A stretch of 64,000 bases of DNA from Pseudomonas sp. RIT-PI-S. Lineage in GTDB: Bacteria; Pseudomonadota; Gammaproteobacteria; Pseudomonadales; Pseudomonadaceae. Under the pieces are notes generated by a model. The model had not been told where the DNA came from and made no database searches. It saw nothing but the letters and a program-made list of their open reading frames with translations. Each line of letters opens with the position of its first letter. The stretch's first letter is position 1. Below, one piece after another: positions 26,224 to 36,590 of the stretch. The stretch covers positions 1-64,000 of the forward strand of contig NZ_JANZKJ010000012.1 of assembly GCF_025642975.1 (NCBI RefSeq). The letters are read 5' to 3'. Position numbers and translations under genes: made by a program.

Positions 26224-27354
26224 ATGACTGAAACACACAGCGATCTGATAATCGTCGGCGCCGGTATCCTCGGCCTGGCGCACGCGTGGGCCGCCGCCCG
26301 CCGCGGCCTGCGGGTGACCGTGTTCGAACGCAGCCATACCCCGCTGGGGGCCTCGGTGCGCAACTTTGGCCAGGCCCTGGTGAGCGGCCAGGCCCCCGGG
26401 CCAATGCTGGAGCTGGCCCGCGAAGCTCGCCAGCTGTGGGTGGCGCTGGCTCAGGCAGCCGGCTTGAGCCTTCGCCAGGAGGGCTCGTTGCTGTTCGCCC
26501 GCACCGAGGCCGAGGAAGCCCTGCTCGTAGCCTTCTGCGCCGGGCGGGGGCAGGCCCTGGGCTACCGCAGTGAACTGCTGCGTGGGGCCGCCCTGACTGA
26601 GCTGTACGGCGGCCGCTTCGCCCATCACCGGGCGGCGCTGCATGGGCTGGACGACCAGCAACTGTATTCACGCGAGGCCTTGCCGCAGATCGTCGACTAC
26701 CTGGCTACGCAGCTGGATGTGCGCTTCCACTTTTCCACCTTGGTGCGCGACGTCACGCCCGGGCACGTGCTGACCACCCGTGGCCGGTTCGACGCCGCCC
26801 AGGTGGTGGTGTGCTCAGGCCATGATTACCAGACACTGCTCGCCGGCCCCTTGGCCGCGCTCGAACCGCAGGTGTGTCAACTGCAAATGCTCCGAGCGCG
26901 CCTGCGCCAGCCGCTGGAATTGCGCCACGCGGTGCTCACTGGCCTGAGCTGTGTGCATTACGGCGCCTACGCCGACCTGCCCGAGGCCGAGGCGATCCGT
27001 GAGCAGATCCGCCGCGAACAACCGGAGCTGGAGCGCTGGGGCGTGCATCTGCTGATCAGCCCCACACCCCATGGCGAGCTGATCATCGGCGATTCCCATG
27101 CCTATGGCAGCGATGCCTCGCCCTTCAATGCCGAAGCGGTAGATCAGGTGCTGATCGACCTGGCGCAACACACCCTCGGCGGCGAACTGGAAGTGCTGGA
27201 GCGCTGGCAAGGGGTGTACGGCTGCCGTGGCCCTGGCCCCTTCAGCATTACCCGCGCCGCGCCAGGGGTGACCGCGGTGCTGATGCACACCGGCCTGGGG
27301 ATGAGTGTCGGGCCGGCGCTGGGCGAGCGGGTGATCGCTGAGTTGTTCGGGTGA
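26224..27354 (+). CDS. FAD-dependent (DAO-family) oxidoreductase of phosphonate operon
   Basis: 376 residues behind AAGGAG. An N-terminal FAD-binding Rossmann motif (IIVGAGILGLAHAWAAARRG, about 9-28), RVTVFER and VRNFGQALVSG, and a C-terminal GCRGPGPFSITRAAPGVTAVLMHTGLGMSVGPALGER place it among D-amino-acid-oxidase-like enzymes, specifically the subgroup found in phosphonate clusters (TIGR03364-type by my recollection). Members of this group are reported to oxidise N-alkylated or free aminoethylphosphonate, releasing phosphonoacetaldehyde or aminoethylphosphonate. Here it closes the operon and could replace PhnW. The exact substrate is inference. Confidence 0.78.
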   Translation: MTETHSDLIIVGAGILGLAHAWAAARRGLRVTVFERSHTPLGASVRNFGQALVSGQAPGPMLELAREARQLWVALAQAAGLSLRQEGSLLFARTEAEEALLVAFCAGRGQALGYRSELLRGAALTELYGGRFAHHRAALHGLDDQQLYSREALPQIVDYLATQLDVRFHFSTLVRDVTPGHVLTTRGRFDAAQVVVCSGHDYQTLLAGPLAALEPQVCQLQMLRARLRQPLELRHAVLTGLSCVHYGAYADLPEAEAIREQIRREQPELERWGVHLLISPTPHGELIIGDSHAYGSDASPFNAEAVDQVLIDLAQHTLGGELEVLERWQGVYGCRGPGPFSITRAAPGVTAVLMHTGLGMSVGPALGERVIAELFG

Positions 27355-27403
27355 GCGCAGTCCCCGAGCCTTGGGGCATGGGCGGCTGTTGGCTTGCAGA
27401 GCC

Positions 27404-28459
27404 TCAGCCTACGGGCAACTCCTGTAGCCAGAGCCGATTCTTGCCACTGTTCTTGGCCCGGTAGAGTGCTTCGTCCGCTGCTTGCAGCCAGTCCCGCTCA
27501 CAGCTGTATTTGCGTGAATAGGGCACCAGGCCAATGCTCAGGCTGGCTTGCGCCGCGGACGGCGCACCATCGGTCCACTCGCTGAAGCGCTTGCGGATGT
27601 CGTTGAGCTGCTCATAGGCCTGGGTCACGCTCACGTCGAACAGGATCACGCAGAATTCATCGCCACCGTAGCGCCCGGGCACCGCCCATGGGCCTAAGCC
27701 GGCGCGTAGCAGGTTGGCCAGGCGGGCAATGATCGCGTCACCCACCAGGTGGCCGTGGCTGTCATTGATGACCTTGAAGTCGTCGATGTCCAGCAGGGCC
27801 AGGATCGCTGCCTGTTGGCCTGCGCGGCACGCCTGGAAGGTCTCGCGCAGGCGCTCCATCCAGGCGGCGTGGTGCAGCAGGCTGGTCATGCCGTCCAGGG
27901 TGCTGATGAGCTTGAACGCTTTTTTATGCACCGCCAATTGAACGGCCAGCCGATAGCTGGCGCCGCCCACGGCCAGCGGATAGGCCACCAGCATAGGTAG
28001 GCAGGCGAGCAATTGCAGCTGGCCGGTTTGCGGAGCGATCGCAAAGCCGGTAAGGCTCAGCGCCGCCAGCACCCCTACGGCTTGCAGCACCACGCTGGCC
28101 CGCACCAGCCGCCAGCCGCCCGCGGCCACCGCGTTCAGGCTGACCATGGCGAGCAACAGCACCGAGGGCAGCAGGTTGAGCGCCATCTGACCAACCCAGA
28201 GGCCAGCGAACAAGGCATCGAGCAACAGGCTGCGGCGCTCAGTGACATATGGGTCGGCGCTGGCCCGGCCCAGGCGGTAAGCGAGGCTGGGCCAGACAAA
28301 GGCATTGAGCAGCATGAGCGCCCAGATCCAGCCGCTGGTGAGGGCATTACCCAGCGCCACCGCCGCGACGAACAAGAAGCTGAGCGCGCAGCCCAGCGAC
28401 CTGGGGCCATAGATTCGGCGGGCGAAATCGCGGCCCAGTTCGCGGCGGCTAGACAGCAT
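27404..28459 (-). CDS. MASE2-type membrane diguanylate cyclase
   Basis: 351 residues from ATG at 28459 (MLSSRRELG). Residues about 1-175 are a MASE2-like membrane sensor with about six spans (RIYGPRSLGCALSFLFVAAVALG, ALMLLNAFVWPSLAYRLGR). The C-terminal GGDEF domain begins at DGMTSLLHHAAW and has the intact active site GRYGGDEFCV, and ends YRAKNSGKNR. It should make cyclic-di-GMP. The residues just before the active site read LGPWAVPG, without the RxxD inhibitory site, so product feedback may be absent. It stands opposite the hybrid histidine kinase across a 250-bp intergenic region. Confidence 0.87.
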   Translation of the reverse strand: MLSSRRELGRDFARRIYGPRSLGCALSFLFVAAVALGNALTSGWIWALMLLNAFVWPSLAYRLGRASADPYVTERRSLLLDALFAGLWVGQMALNLLPSVLLLAMVSLNAVAAGGWRLVRASVVLQAVGVLAALSLTGFAIAPQTGQLQLLACLPMLVAYPLAVGGASYRLAVQLAVHKKAFKLISTLDGMTSLLHHAAWMERLRETFQACRAGQQAAILALLDIDDFKVINDSHGHLVGDAIIARLANLLRAGLGPWAVPGRYGGDEFCVILFDVSVTQAYEQLNDIRKRFSEWTDGAPSAAQASLSIGLVPYSRKYSCERDWLQAADEALYRAKNSGKNRLWLQELPVG

Positions 28460-28542
28460 TGCTTGACCTGTTCCTTTTTTCCCTACCTGGCGGGCCATGG
28501 CGACCCACATCCTTCGGCGCGGTGCAGTTCTGTAGGCCAGAT

Positions 28543-28559
28543 CATGTCACTTTGACATG
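28543..28559. promoter_or_regulatory. Perfect dyad CATGTCA-N3-TGACATG
   Basis: 17-bp perfect dyad, arms 28543-28549 and 28553-28559, in the region between the diguanylate cyclase and the hybrid histidine kinase. Its size and symmetry fit an operator for a dimeric regulator. I cannot name the protein. Confidence 0.45.
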
Positions 28560-28628
28560 CCCTGGACAATCCTTTTGGGATCACATTCACGTCTGCAACG
28601 GCCCTCTCGCCAGGGCTGGGCAGCTCGC

Positions 28629-28644
28629 CGATAATCCGTTATCG
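28629..28644. promoter_or_regulatory. Perfect dyad CGATAA-N4-TTATCG
   Basis: Arms CGATAA (28629-28634) and TTATCG (28639-28644), centred about 75 bp before the hybrid kinase start. Candidate operator or promoter element; the regulator is unknown. Confidence 0.4.
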
Positions 28645-28711
28645 CTGCCCTGCGGGCGGGTTATCCCCTACACTTGCGCGCCGCAAGATACCGGCGGATC
28701 CGAGACGTGTC

Positions 28712-31366
<2,655 letters not shown>

Positions 31367-31543
31367 CCCAGGCCGGTGCCCGGTAGTTGTGCACATCCGG
31401 TAACAGTTCCCCTTTCAGTGTGTCGAAACGGGGCACTCGGTGCGCCAAGGCTCAACGCCTTCGCGGCGTTCCATCGCGATAATTCCTCTGAATTCAGGCA
31501 CTAGCGCTGCCCGCCGGCGAGTTGGCCCCAACTTTGCCTTAGG

Positions 31544-31555
31544 TTGTACATACAA
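31544..31555. promoter_or_regulatory. HutC-type operator TTGTA-CA-TACAA
   Basis: TTGTACATACAA is a perfect inverted repeat and fits TGTA-N2-TACA, the recognition form known for the GntR-family regulator HutC in pseudomonads. It lies about 70 bp before the binding-protein gene of the transporter/lyase operon. Confidence 0.6.
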
Positions 31556-31557
31556 GG

Positions 31558-31577
31558 ATATACATCACTATGTATAT
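31558..31577. promoter_or_regulatory. Perfect inverted repeat ATATACAT-N4-ATGTATAT
   Basis: Perfect 8-bp arms at 31558-31565 and 31570-31577, only 2 bp after the HutC-type site. The repeated TGTA/TACA half sites suggest a second binding position for the same regulator or an overlapping promoter; it also supplies AT-rich sequence for a -10 region. Confidence 0.5.
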
Positions 31578-31622
31578 GCCTTCGTTGGCGCGGTTTTCTG
31601 ATCACAGCACAGGATGAACACG

Positions 31623-32471
31623 ATGCGACAAAGCGATAAACGCTGGGCAACGGTGGTGCTTGCGGCAGTTCTGCTGAGCTCGGCAGGTGCTCAAGCGAAA
31701 GAATGGAGCAGCGTGAAAATCGCTACCGAAGGCAGTTATGAGCCTTGGAACCTTACGTTGCCGGGCGGCAAGCTCGGCGGCTTCGAGCCGGAGCTGATGG
31801 CGGTGCTGTGCCAGCGCATGGCGCTCAAATGCGATATCCAGGTGCAGAACTGGGACGGCATGATCGCCAGCCTCAATGCCGGCAAGTTCGACGTGCTGAT
31901 GGACGCCATCGTCATCACCGATGAGCGCAAACAGGTCATGGCCTTCTCGCAGCCTTATGCCCGCACCCCTGCCAGCTTCGCCGCCATGGACGCAAGCCTG
32001 CTGCCCGGCACGCCTGGCAAGGCCGGCGAACTCAGCCTGGGCACTGACCCGGCGCAGATCAAACCGGCGATCGAGGCGCTGCGCAAGGCGCTGGACGGCA
32101 AGACCATCGGCATCGCCTCCGGCACGGTCTATACGCCCTTTATCGACCAGTACTTCAAGGACGTCGCCACCGTGCGTGAATACAGCACGTCGGCCGACGC
32201 AATCCTGGACCTGACCGCGCAGCGGATCGACGTGGTGTTCGATGACGTGACCTTCCTCAACGCCACCATGGACAAGCCCGACAACAAAGGCCTGGTGTAC
32301 ACCGGCCCGGAAATCGCCGGGCCCATCTGGGGCGAAGGCGAAGCGCTGGGCTTCCGCCAGGCCGATACCGACCTCAAGGCACGCTTCGACGCGGCCCTCA
32401 AGGACGCTATCGCCGACGGCACGGTCAAGCGCCTGAGCGAGAAATGGTTCAAGGTGGACCTGACGCCCTGA
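31623..32471 (+). CDS. Polar amino acid ABC transporter, periplasmic binding protein
   Basis: 282 residues if it starts at the ATG at 31623, which lies 8 nt after AGGA; the ATG at 31614 overlaps that site. Signal peptide VVLAAVLLSSAGAQA, then a bacterial extracellular solute-binding family 3 domain: VKIATEGSYEPWNL, GGFEPELMAVLCQRM, WDGMIASLNAGKFDVLMDAI, ITDERKQVMAFSQPY, GKTIGIASGTVY. It is like the lysine/arginine/ornithine, histidine or octopine binding proteins. First gene of a five-gene operon whose last member is an ammonia-lyase homologue, so the ligand may be histidine or a related compound (inference). Confidence 0.87.
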   Translation: MRQSDKRWATVVLAAVLLSSAGAQAKEWSSVKIATEGSYEPWNLTLPGGKLGGFEPELMAVLCQRMALKCDIQVQNWDGMIASLNAGKFDVLMDAIVITDERKQVMAFSQPYARTPASFAAMDASLLPGTPGKAGELSLGTDPAQIKPAIEALRKALDGKTIGIASGTVYTPFIDQYFKDVATVREYSTSADAILDLTAQRIDVVFDDVTFLNATMDKPDNKGLVYTGPEIAGPIWGEGEALGFRQADTDLKARFDAALKDAIADGTVKRLSEKWFKVDLTP

Positions 32472-32534
32472 CGCCCCGTGAGCTACCGGGCGCCGGCAAC
32501 CGCCGGGCCCTCATCCATTCAAGGAGTGCGGGCG

Positions 32535-33260
32535 ATGGGGCTTGTTGAACTGCTGGGCTTCAGCGACCACGGCTGGGGCCCGGCGCTGCTGCGGGCAGCG
32601 GGGATGACCCTGCTGTTGACCGCGGTGGCGCTGATGATCGGGGCGCTGGTCGGCGCCCTGGTAGCGATGGCCAAGCTGTCGTCGCTACGGGCGCTGCGCT
32701 GGCTCGGGGAGCTGTACTCCCTGTTGTTGCGTGGCATCCCCGAGCTGCTGGTGATCTACCTGTTCTATTTCGGCGGCGCCAGCATGGTGTCGGCGGTGGC
32801 GCACTGGTTCGGCGCCGGCGAGGGCTATATCGACGTGCCACCCTTTGCGATAGGCGCACTGGCCGTGGGGCTGATCTCCGGCTCCTATCAGGCTGAGGTA
32901 TACCGTGGCGCCTATCTGGCGGTTCCCAAGGGGGAGCTCGAGGCGGCCGCGGCAATCGGCATGAGCCCTGCCCTGCGCCTGCGCCGGGTGCTGATCCCCC
33001 AGGTGTTACGCATCGCCCTCCCGGGGTTGGGCAACGTGTGGCAGATGAGCCTGAAGGATTCAGCCCTGATCTCGGTGATCGGGCTGGTCGAGCTGATGCG
33101 CGCCAGCCAGGTGGCGGCAGGCTCCACCCGCCAATACTTCACCTTTTATATCGTTGGCGGCATCGGCTACCTGGTGCTCACGTGGATGTCCGGCCGGCTG
33201 TTCGGCGTGGCCGAAGCGCGAGTGCGGCGTACCCGGCGTACCAACCCGATGCATTCCTGA
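32535..33260 (+). CDS. Polar amino acid ABC transporter permease 1
   Basis: 241 residues, behind AAGGAG. HisQ/OccQ-like permease with about five spans and the EAA loop LEAAAAIGMSPALRLRRVLIPQVLRIALPGLGN. It has the LLRGIPELLVIYLFYFGG segment typical of the family. It pairs with the second permease 8 nt downstream. Confidence 0.88.
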   Translation: MGLVELLGFSDHGWGPALLRAAGMTLLLTAVALMIGALVGALVAMAKLSSLRALRWLGELYSLLLRGIPELLVIYLFYFGGASMVSAVAHWFGAGEGYIDVPPFAIGALAVGLISGSYQAEVYRGAYLAVPKGELEAAAAIGMSPALRLRRVLIPQVLRIALPGLGNVWQMSLKDSALISVIGLVELMRASQVAAGSTRQYFTFYIVGGIGYLVLTWMSGRLFGVAEARVRRTRRTNPMHS

Positions 33261-33268
33261 GGCGCGCC

Positions 33269-34006
33269 ATGATCGACTTCGAGTTTCTCGGCAATACGTT
33301 CCTCAAACTGCTTTCGGCGTTGCCCACCACGCTGGGGCTGTTCTTCGCTTCGCTCGTGCTTGGCCTGGGCTTGTCCCTGGTGATCGTAGCCCTGCGCGTG
33401 AGCCGCCGGCCGTGGCTCAGCTACCCGGCACGTGGCTATATCGCACTGTTTCGCGGCACCCCGCTGCTGGTGCAGATGTTCCTGATCTATTACGGGCTGG
33501 GGCAATTTCCCGCGGTGCGCGAAAGCTTTGCCTGGGTGGTACTGCGCTCCCCCTATGCTTGCGCCGTGCTGTCCCTCGCGCTGTGCACCGCAGGCTATAC
33601 CGCGGAAATCATCCGCGGTGGCTTGCTAAGCGTTCCCCAAGGGCAGATCGAAGCCGGGCTCGCCATCGGCCTGTCGCGCTGGCAATTGCTGTGGCGGATT
33701 CTCGCCCCGATCACCTTGCGCCAGGCGCTGCCGGCGTATTCCACCGAAGCGATCCTGCTGGTCAAGTCCACTGCCCTGGCCAGCCTGGTGACGGTGTGGG
33801 ACGTGACGGGCGTGGCCCAGCAGATCATTCAACGCACCTACCGCACCATGGAGGTGTTCGCCTGCGCGGCGGCGATCTACCTGGTGCTCAACTTCCTAGT
33901 GGTGCGCGCCGTCGCCTGGCTGGAACAGCGCCTGGCAGTGCCGGCCCGCCCCCGTGGCGGCAACCCTGCCGTGCAGGCCACGCAACCGTTGCCTACAGAT
34001 CAATAG
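33269..34006 (+). CDS. Polar amino acid ABC transporter permease 2
   Basis: 245 residues. HisM/OccM-like permease: ALFRGTPLLVQMFLIYYGLG and the EAA loop IEAGLAIGLSRWQLLWRILAPITLRQALP, with about five membrane spans. Together with the first permease it forms the inner-membrane channel. The C-terminal tail (about 20 residues, PARPRGGNP) is Pro/Gly-rich. Confidence 0.88.
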   Translation: MIDFEFLGNTFLKLLSALPTTLGLFFASLVLGLGLSLVIVALRVSRRPWLSYPARGYIALFRGTPLLVQMFLIYYGLGQFPAVRESFAWVVLRSPYACAVLSLALCTAGYTAEIIRGGLLSVPQGQIEAGLAIGLSRWQLLWRILAPITLRQALPAYSTEAILLVKSTALASLVTVWDVTGVAQQIIQRTYRTMEVFACAAAIYLVLNFLVVRAVAWLEQRLAVPARPRGGNPAVQATQPLPTDQ

Positions 34007-34025
34007 CCTTATTTGGGAGCCCTAG

Positions 34026-34814
34026 ATGAGCCTTCAAGCAGCGGCCGCCCTCGAGGTGGCGAACATTCATAAGTCCTATGGCCCGGCCCATGTGCTCAAG
34101 GGCATCTCCCTTACGGCGAGCAAGGGCGACGTTATTTCGATCCTTGGCGCCAGCGGCTCTGGCAAAAGCACCTTCTTGCGCTGCATCAACCTGCTGGAAA
34201 CCCCGGACGACGGCAGCATTCGCGTGGCGGGCGAGCAGATCGACCTGCAGCGCCGGCGTGGTGGCCTGGTCGCCGGCAACCGACGCCAGGTCGAGCGCCT
34301 GCGCGCACAGTTGGGCATGGTGTTCCAGAGCTTCAACCTGTGGTCGCACATGACCGTGCTGCAAAACGTGATCGAAGGTCCGTTGCGGGTGCTCAAGCGC
34401 CCCCGGGCGCAATGCGTGGAAGACGCCGAGCGGCTGCTGCAACGGGTTGGGCTGTATGACCGCCGCGACTATTACCCCGCGCACTTGTCCGGCGGCCAGC
34501 AACAACGGGTGGCGATTGCCCGCGCACTGGCAATGGACCCTCAGGTGATGTTGTTCGATGAGCCGACCTCGGCGCTCGACCCCGAGCTGGTCGGCGAGGT
34601 GTTGCGTGTGATGCGCTCGTTGGCTGAGGAAGGGCGGACCATGCTGGTGGTCACCCACGAAATGGGCTTCGCTCGCCACGTGGCGAACCGGGTGGTGTTC
34701 ATGCATCAAGGCGTGATCGACGCCGACGGCACGCCCGAGGCGCTCTTCGATGGCCTGCCGAGCGAACGCCTGCGCCAGTTCGTGTCCAGCCATCAGCAAC
34801 GGAGCGGGCAATGA
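34026..34814 (+). CDS. Polar amino acid ABC transporter ATP-binding protein
   Basis: 262 residues, HisP/OccP class. Walker A GASGSGKST, Q-loop FQSFNLWSHM, signature LSGGQQQRVAIARAL, Walker B VMLFDEPTSALDP, H-loop VVTHEMGFA. Its stop codon overlaps the start of the lyase gene as ATGA, so the lyase is translated together with the transporter. Confidence 0.9.
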   Translation: MSLQAAAALEVANIHKSYGPAHVLKGISLTASKGDVISILGASGSGKSTFLRCINLLETPDDGSIRVAGEQIDLQRRRGGLVAGNRRQVERLRAQLGMVFQSFNLWSHMTVLQNVIEGPLRVLKRPRAQCVEDAERLLQRVGLYDRRDYYPAHLSGGQQQRVAIARALAMDPQVMLFDEPTSALDPELVGEVLRVMRSLAEEGRTMLVVTHEMGFARHVANRVVFMHQGVIDADGTPEALFDGLPSERLRQFVSSHQQRSGQ

Positions 34815-36370
34815 ACGACGTGAAACAGCTGCCGCCCGGAAGCGCCCCCGCCCCTGCCGAAGCACCCTCGCCGCCGGTAGTGATCATCGACCAGGCCCCG
34901 CTCGGCTTTCGCCAGGTGGTGCAGGTCGCCCGTGGCAGGGCACGCCTGGAGTTGTCTGCCAATGCCTGGGCGCGGGTGGACAACGCCCGCGTGATCGTGG
35001 AGCGCATCGTGGCCGGGAGCGAGCGCGCCTATGGCATCAACACTGGCCTGGGGGCGCTGTGCAACGTCACCCTCAGCGGCGCCGAACTGGCGCAGCTGTC
35101 GCACAACACCGTGCTCAGCCATGCCTGCGGCGTCGGCCCGGCCCTTCCCGAGGAACAGGCCCGGGCCATCATCTGCGCGGCGATCAATAACTATGCCCAT
35201 GGCTATTCCGGCATCCAGCGTTCGGTGGTCGAGGGCTTGCTGGCGCTCCTGAACAATGGCATCACCCCCTGTGTACCCGCACAGGGCTCGGTGGGCTACC
35301 TGACGCATATGGCGCACGTGGGGATCGCCCTGCTGGGCATTGGCGACGTGCTCTGGCAGGGCCGCCAGTTGCCGGCGGCGCAAGCGTTGCGCGAAGCCGG
35401 GTTGGCGCCGCTGCAGCTGGGCGCGAAGGATGGCCTGAGCCTGGTCAACGGCACCCCGTGCATGACCGGGCTGGCGTGCCTGGCGCTGGCCGACGCCCTG
35501 AACCTTGCGGACTGGGCCGACGTGATCGGGGCCATGAGTTTCGAAGCGCTGCGTGGGCAGACCGACGCCTTCGACGAGGCCGTGCTGGCGCTCAAGCCGC
35601 ACCCTGGTGTGGCCCAGGTGGGGGCCAACCTGCGAGCGCTGCTGTCTGGCAGCGAGGTACTGGCCAGTGCCCAGGGCATGCGCACCCAGGACGCCCTGAG
35701 CATTCGCTCCATCCCGCAGATCCACGGCGCGTGCCGCGATCAACTGGCGCACGCCCAGACGCAGATCGACCGCGAATTGGCGGCGGTCACCGACAACCCC
35801 TTGGTGCTAGGCACAGCGGACGCCTATCGGGTGATGTCACAGGCCAACCCTCATGGGGAATCCGTAGCCATGGCCGCTGACCTGATGGCCCTGGCCATCG
35901 CGGAGCTGGCGGGCGTGGCGGAGCGGCGCCTGGACCGCTTGATCAACCCCTTGGTCAGTGGCTTGCCGGCCTTTCTGGTGGCTCGCCCGGGCGTGAACTC
36001 CGGCATGATGATCGCCCAATACGTAGCCGCCGCGCTGGTTGGCGAGAATCGGCAGTTGGCGCAGCCGGCGGTGGTGGACAACTTCGTCACCTCCGCCTTG
36101 CAGGAGGATCACCTGAGCCTGGGCACCAGCGCCGCGCTTAAGCTGCTGAAGATCGTGCAGAACGCGACCCAGGTGCTGGCGATCGAATACCTGCTGGCAG
36201 CGCAGGCCTTTGAGTTTCTCAAGGCCCAGCGGTTCGGCGTGGGCACCGGCTACGCCTGGCAGCAGCTGCGCGAGGCGGTGCCCCCTTATGATGAGGATCG
36301 CTGGCTGGCGCCGGATATCGCCACCGCCAGCCGGCTACTGCAAGTGCCGCCGGCGTTCTCGCGCCTGTAG
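34811..36370 (+). CDS. HAL/PAL-family ammonia-lyase homologue lacking the MIO triad
   Basis: 519 residues, usual for the histidine/aromatic ammonia-lyase family. Conserved blocks are YGINTGLGAL, LSHNTVLSHACGVG, GYSGIQRSV, GLSLVNGTPCMTG, RSIPQIHGACRDQL, VTDNPLVLG, NPHGESVAMAADLMALAIAEL, NPLVSGLPAFLV, NSGMMIAQY and LQEDHLSLGTSAALK. In active enzymes the loop GSVG-ASG-DLAPLA gives Ala-Ser-Gly, which cyclises to the MIO cofactor. Here the loop reads GSVGYLTHMAHVGIALLG: aligned to LLGxG, exactly three residues are missing and they are A-S-G. Deamination by the MIO route therefore looks impossible, although the rest of the fold is kept. It could be a binding or regulatory protein, a lyase or mutase with another mechanism, or part of a group like the second, non-histidase hutH copy reported in P. 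fluorescens. Confidence 0.8.
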   Translation: MNDVKQLPPGSAPAPAEAPSPPVVIIDQAPLGFRQVVQVARGRARLELSANAWARVDNARVIVERIVAGSERAYGINTGLGALCNVTLSGAELAQLSHNTVLSHACGVGPALPEEQARAIICAAINNYAHGYSGIQRSVVEGLLALLNNGITPCVPAQGSVGYLTHMAHVGIALLGIGDVLWQGRQLPAAQALREAGLAPLQLGAKDGLSLVNGTPCMTGLACLALADALNLADWADVIGAMSFEALRGQTDAFDEAVLALKPHPGVAQVGANLRALLSGSEVLASAQGMRTQDALSIRSIPQIHGACRDQLAHAQTQIDRELAAVTDNPLVLGTADAYRVMSQANPHGESVAMAADLMALAIAELAGVAERRLDRLINPLVSGLPAFLVARPGVNSGMMIAQYVAAALVGENRQLAQPAVVDNFVTSALQEDHLSLGTSAALKLLKIVQNATQVLAIEYLLAAQAFEFLKAQRFGVGTGYAWQQLREAVPPYDEDRWLAPDIATASRLLQVPPAFSRL

Positions 36371-36385
36371 GGGCCGGGCCAGGGC

Positions 36386-36419
36386 CTGTGGGTTACGGGC
36401 GAAGCTCGCGAACCCGTGG
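36386..36419. repeat. REP-like element
   Basis: CCTGTGGGTTACGGGCGAAG...GCGAACCCGTGG contains inverted arms GGGTT/AACCC and a GCGA core, in the general form of pseudomonad REP elements. It follows the lyase stop and may end that transcript. A further inverted repeat GGCGCC...GGCGCC follows at 36421. Confidence 0.4.
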
Positions 36420-36504
36420 CGGCGCCCCGTTCATGGGCTGGCGCCCACTGTGGCAGGTCAGGTGCCTTGCACAATCACGCTCGTCGCCCGGGGTGCCGCT
36501 GCGC

Positions 36505-36531
36505 TTTAGTTTGGCCGAAGATCGCCGATGC
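36505..36531 (+). promoter_or_regulatory. FliA (sigma-28) promoter of the chemotaxis receptor
   Basis: TTTAGTTT (36505-36512) and GCCGATGC (36524-36531) are spaced by exactly 11 nt and match the sigma-28 consensus TAAAGTTT-N11-GCCGATAA at all but a few bases. The receptor ATG is 60 nt downstream. FliA control is the rule for pseudomonad chemoreceptors. Confidence 0.65.
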
Positions 36532-36590
36532 TTAGCCCATCGGCGGGCACTGCCTGCCTGTTTCTTTCGGTAAGAAAAGGACAGACCAGC

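Noticed and set aside
36371..36590. Possible small coding region between lyase and chemoreceptor
   Set aside because: The stretch is explained by REP-like repeats and a sigma-28 promoter; the short frames lack starts and ribosome binding sites.
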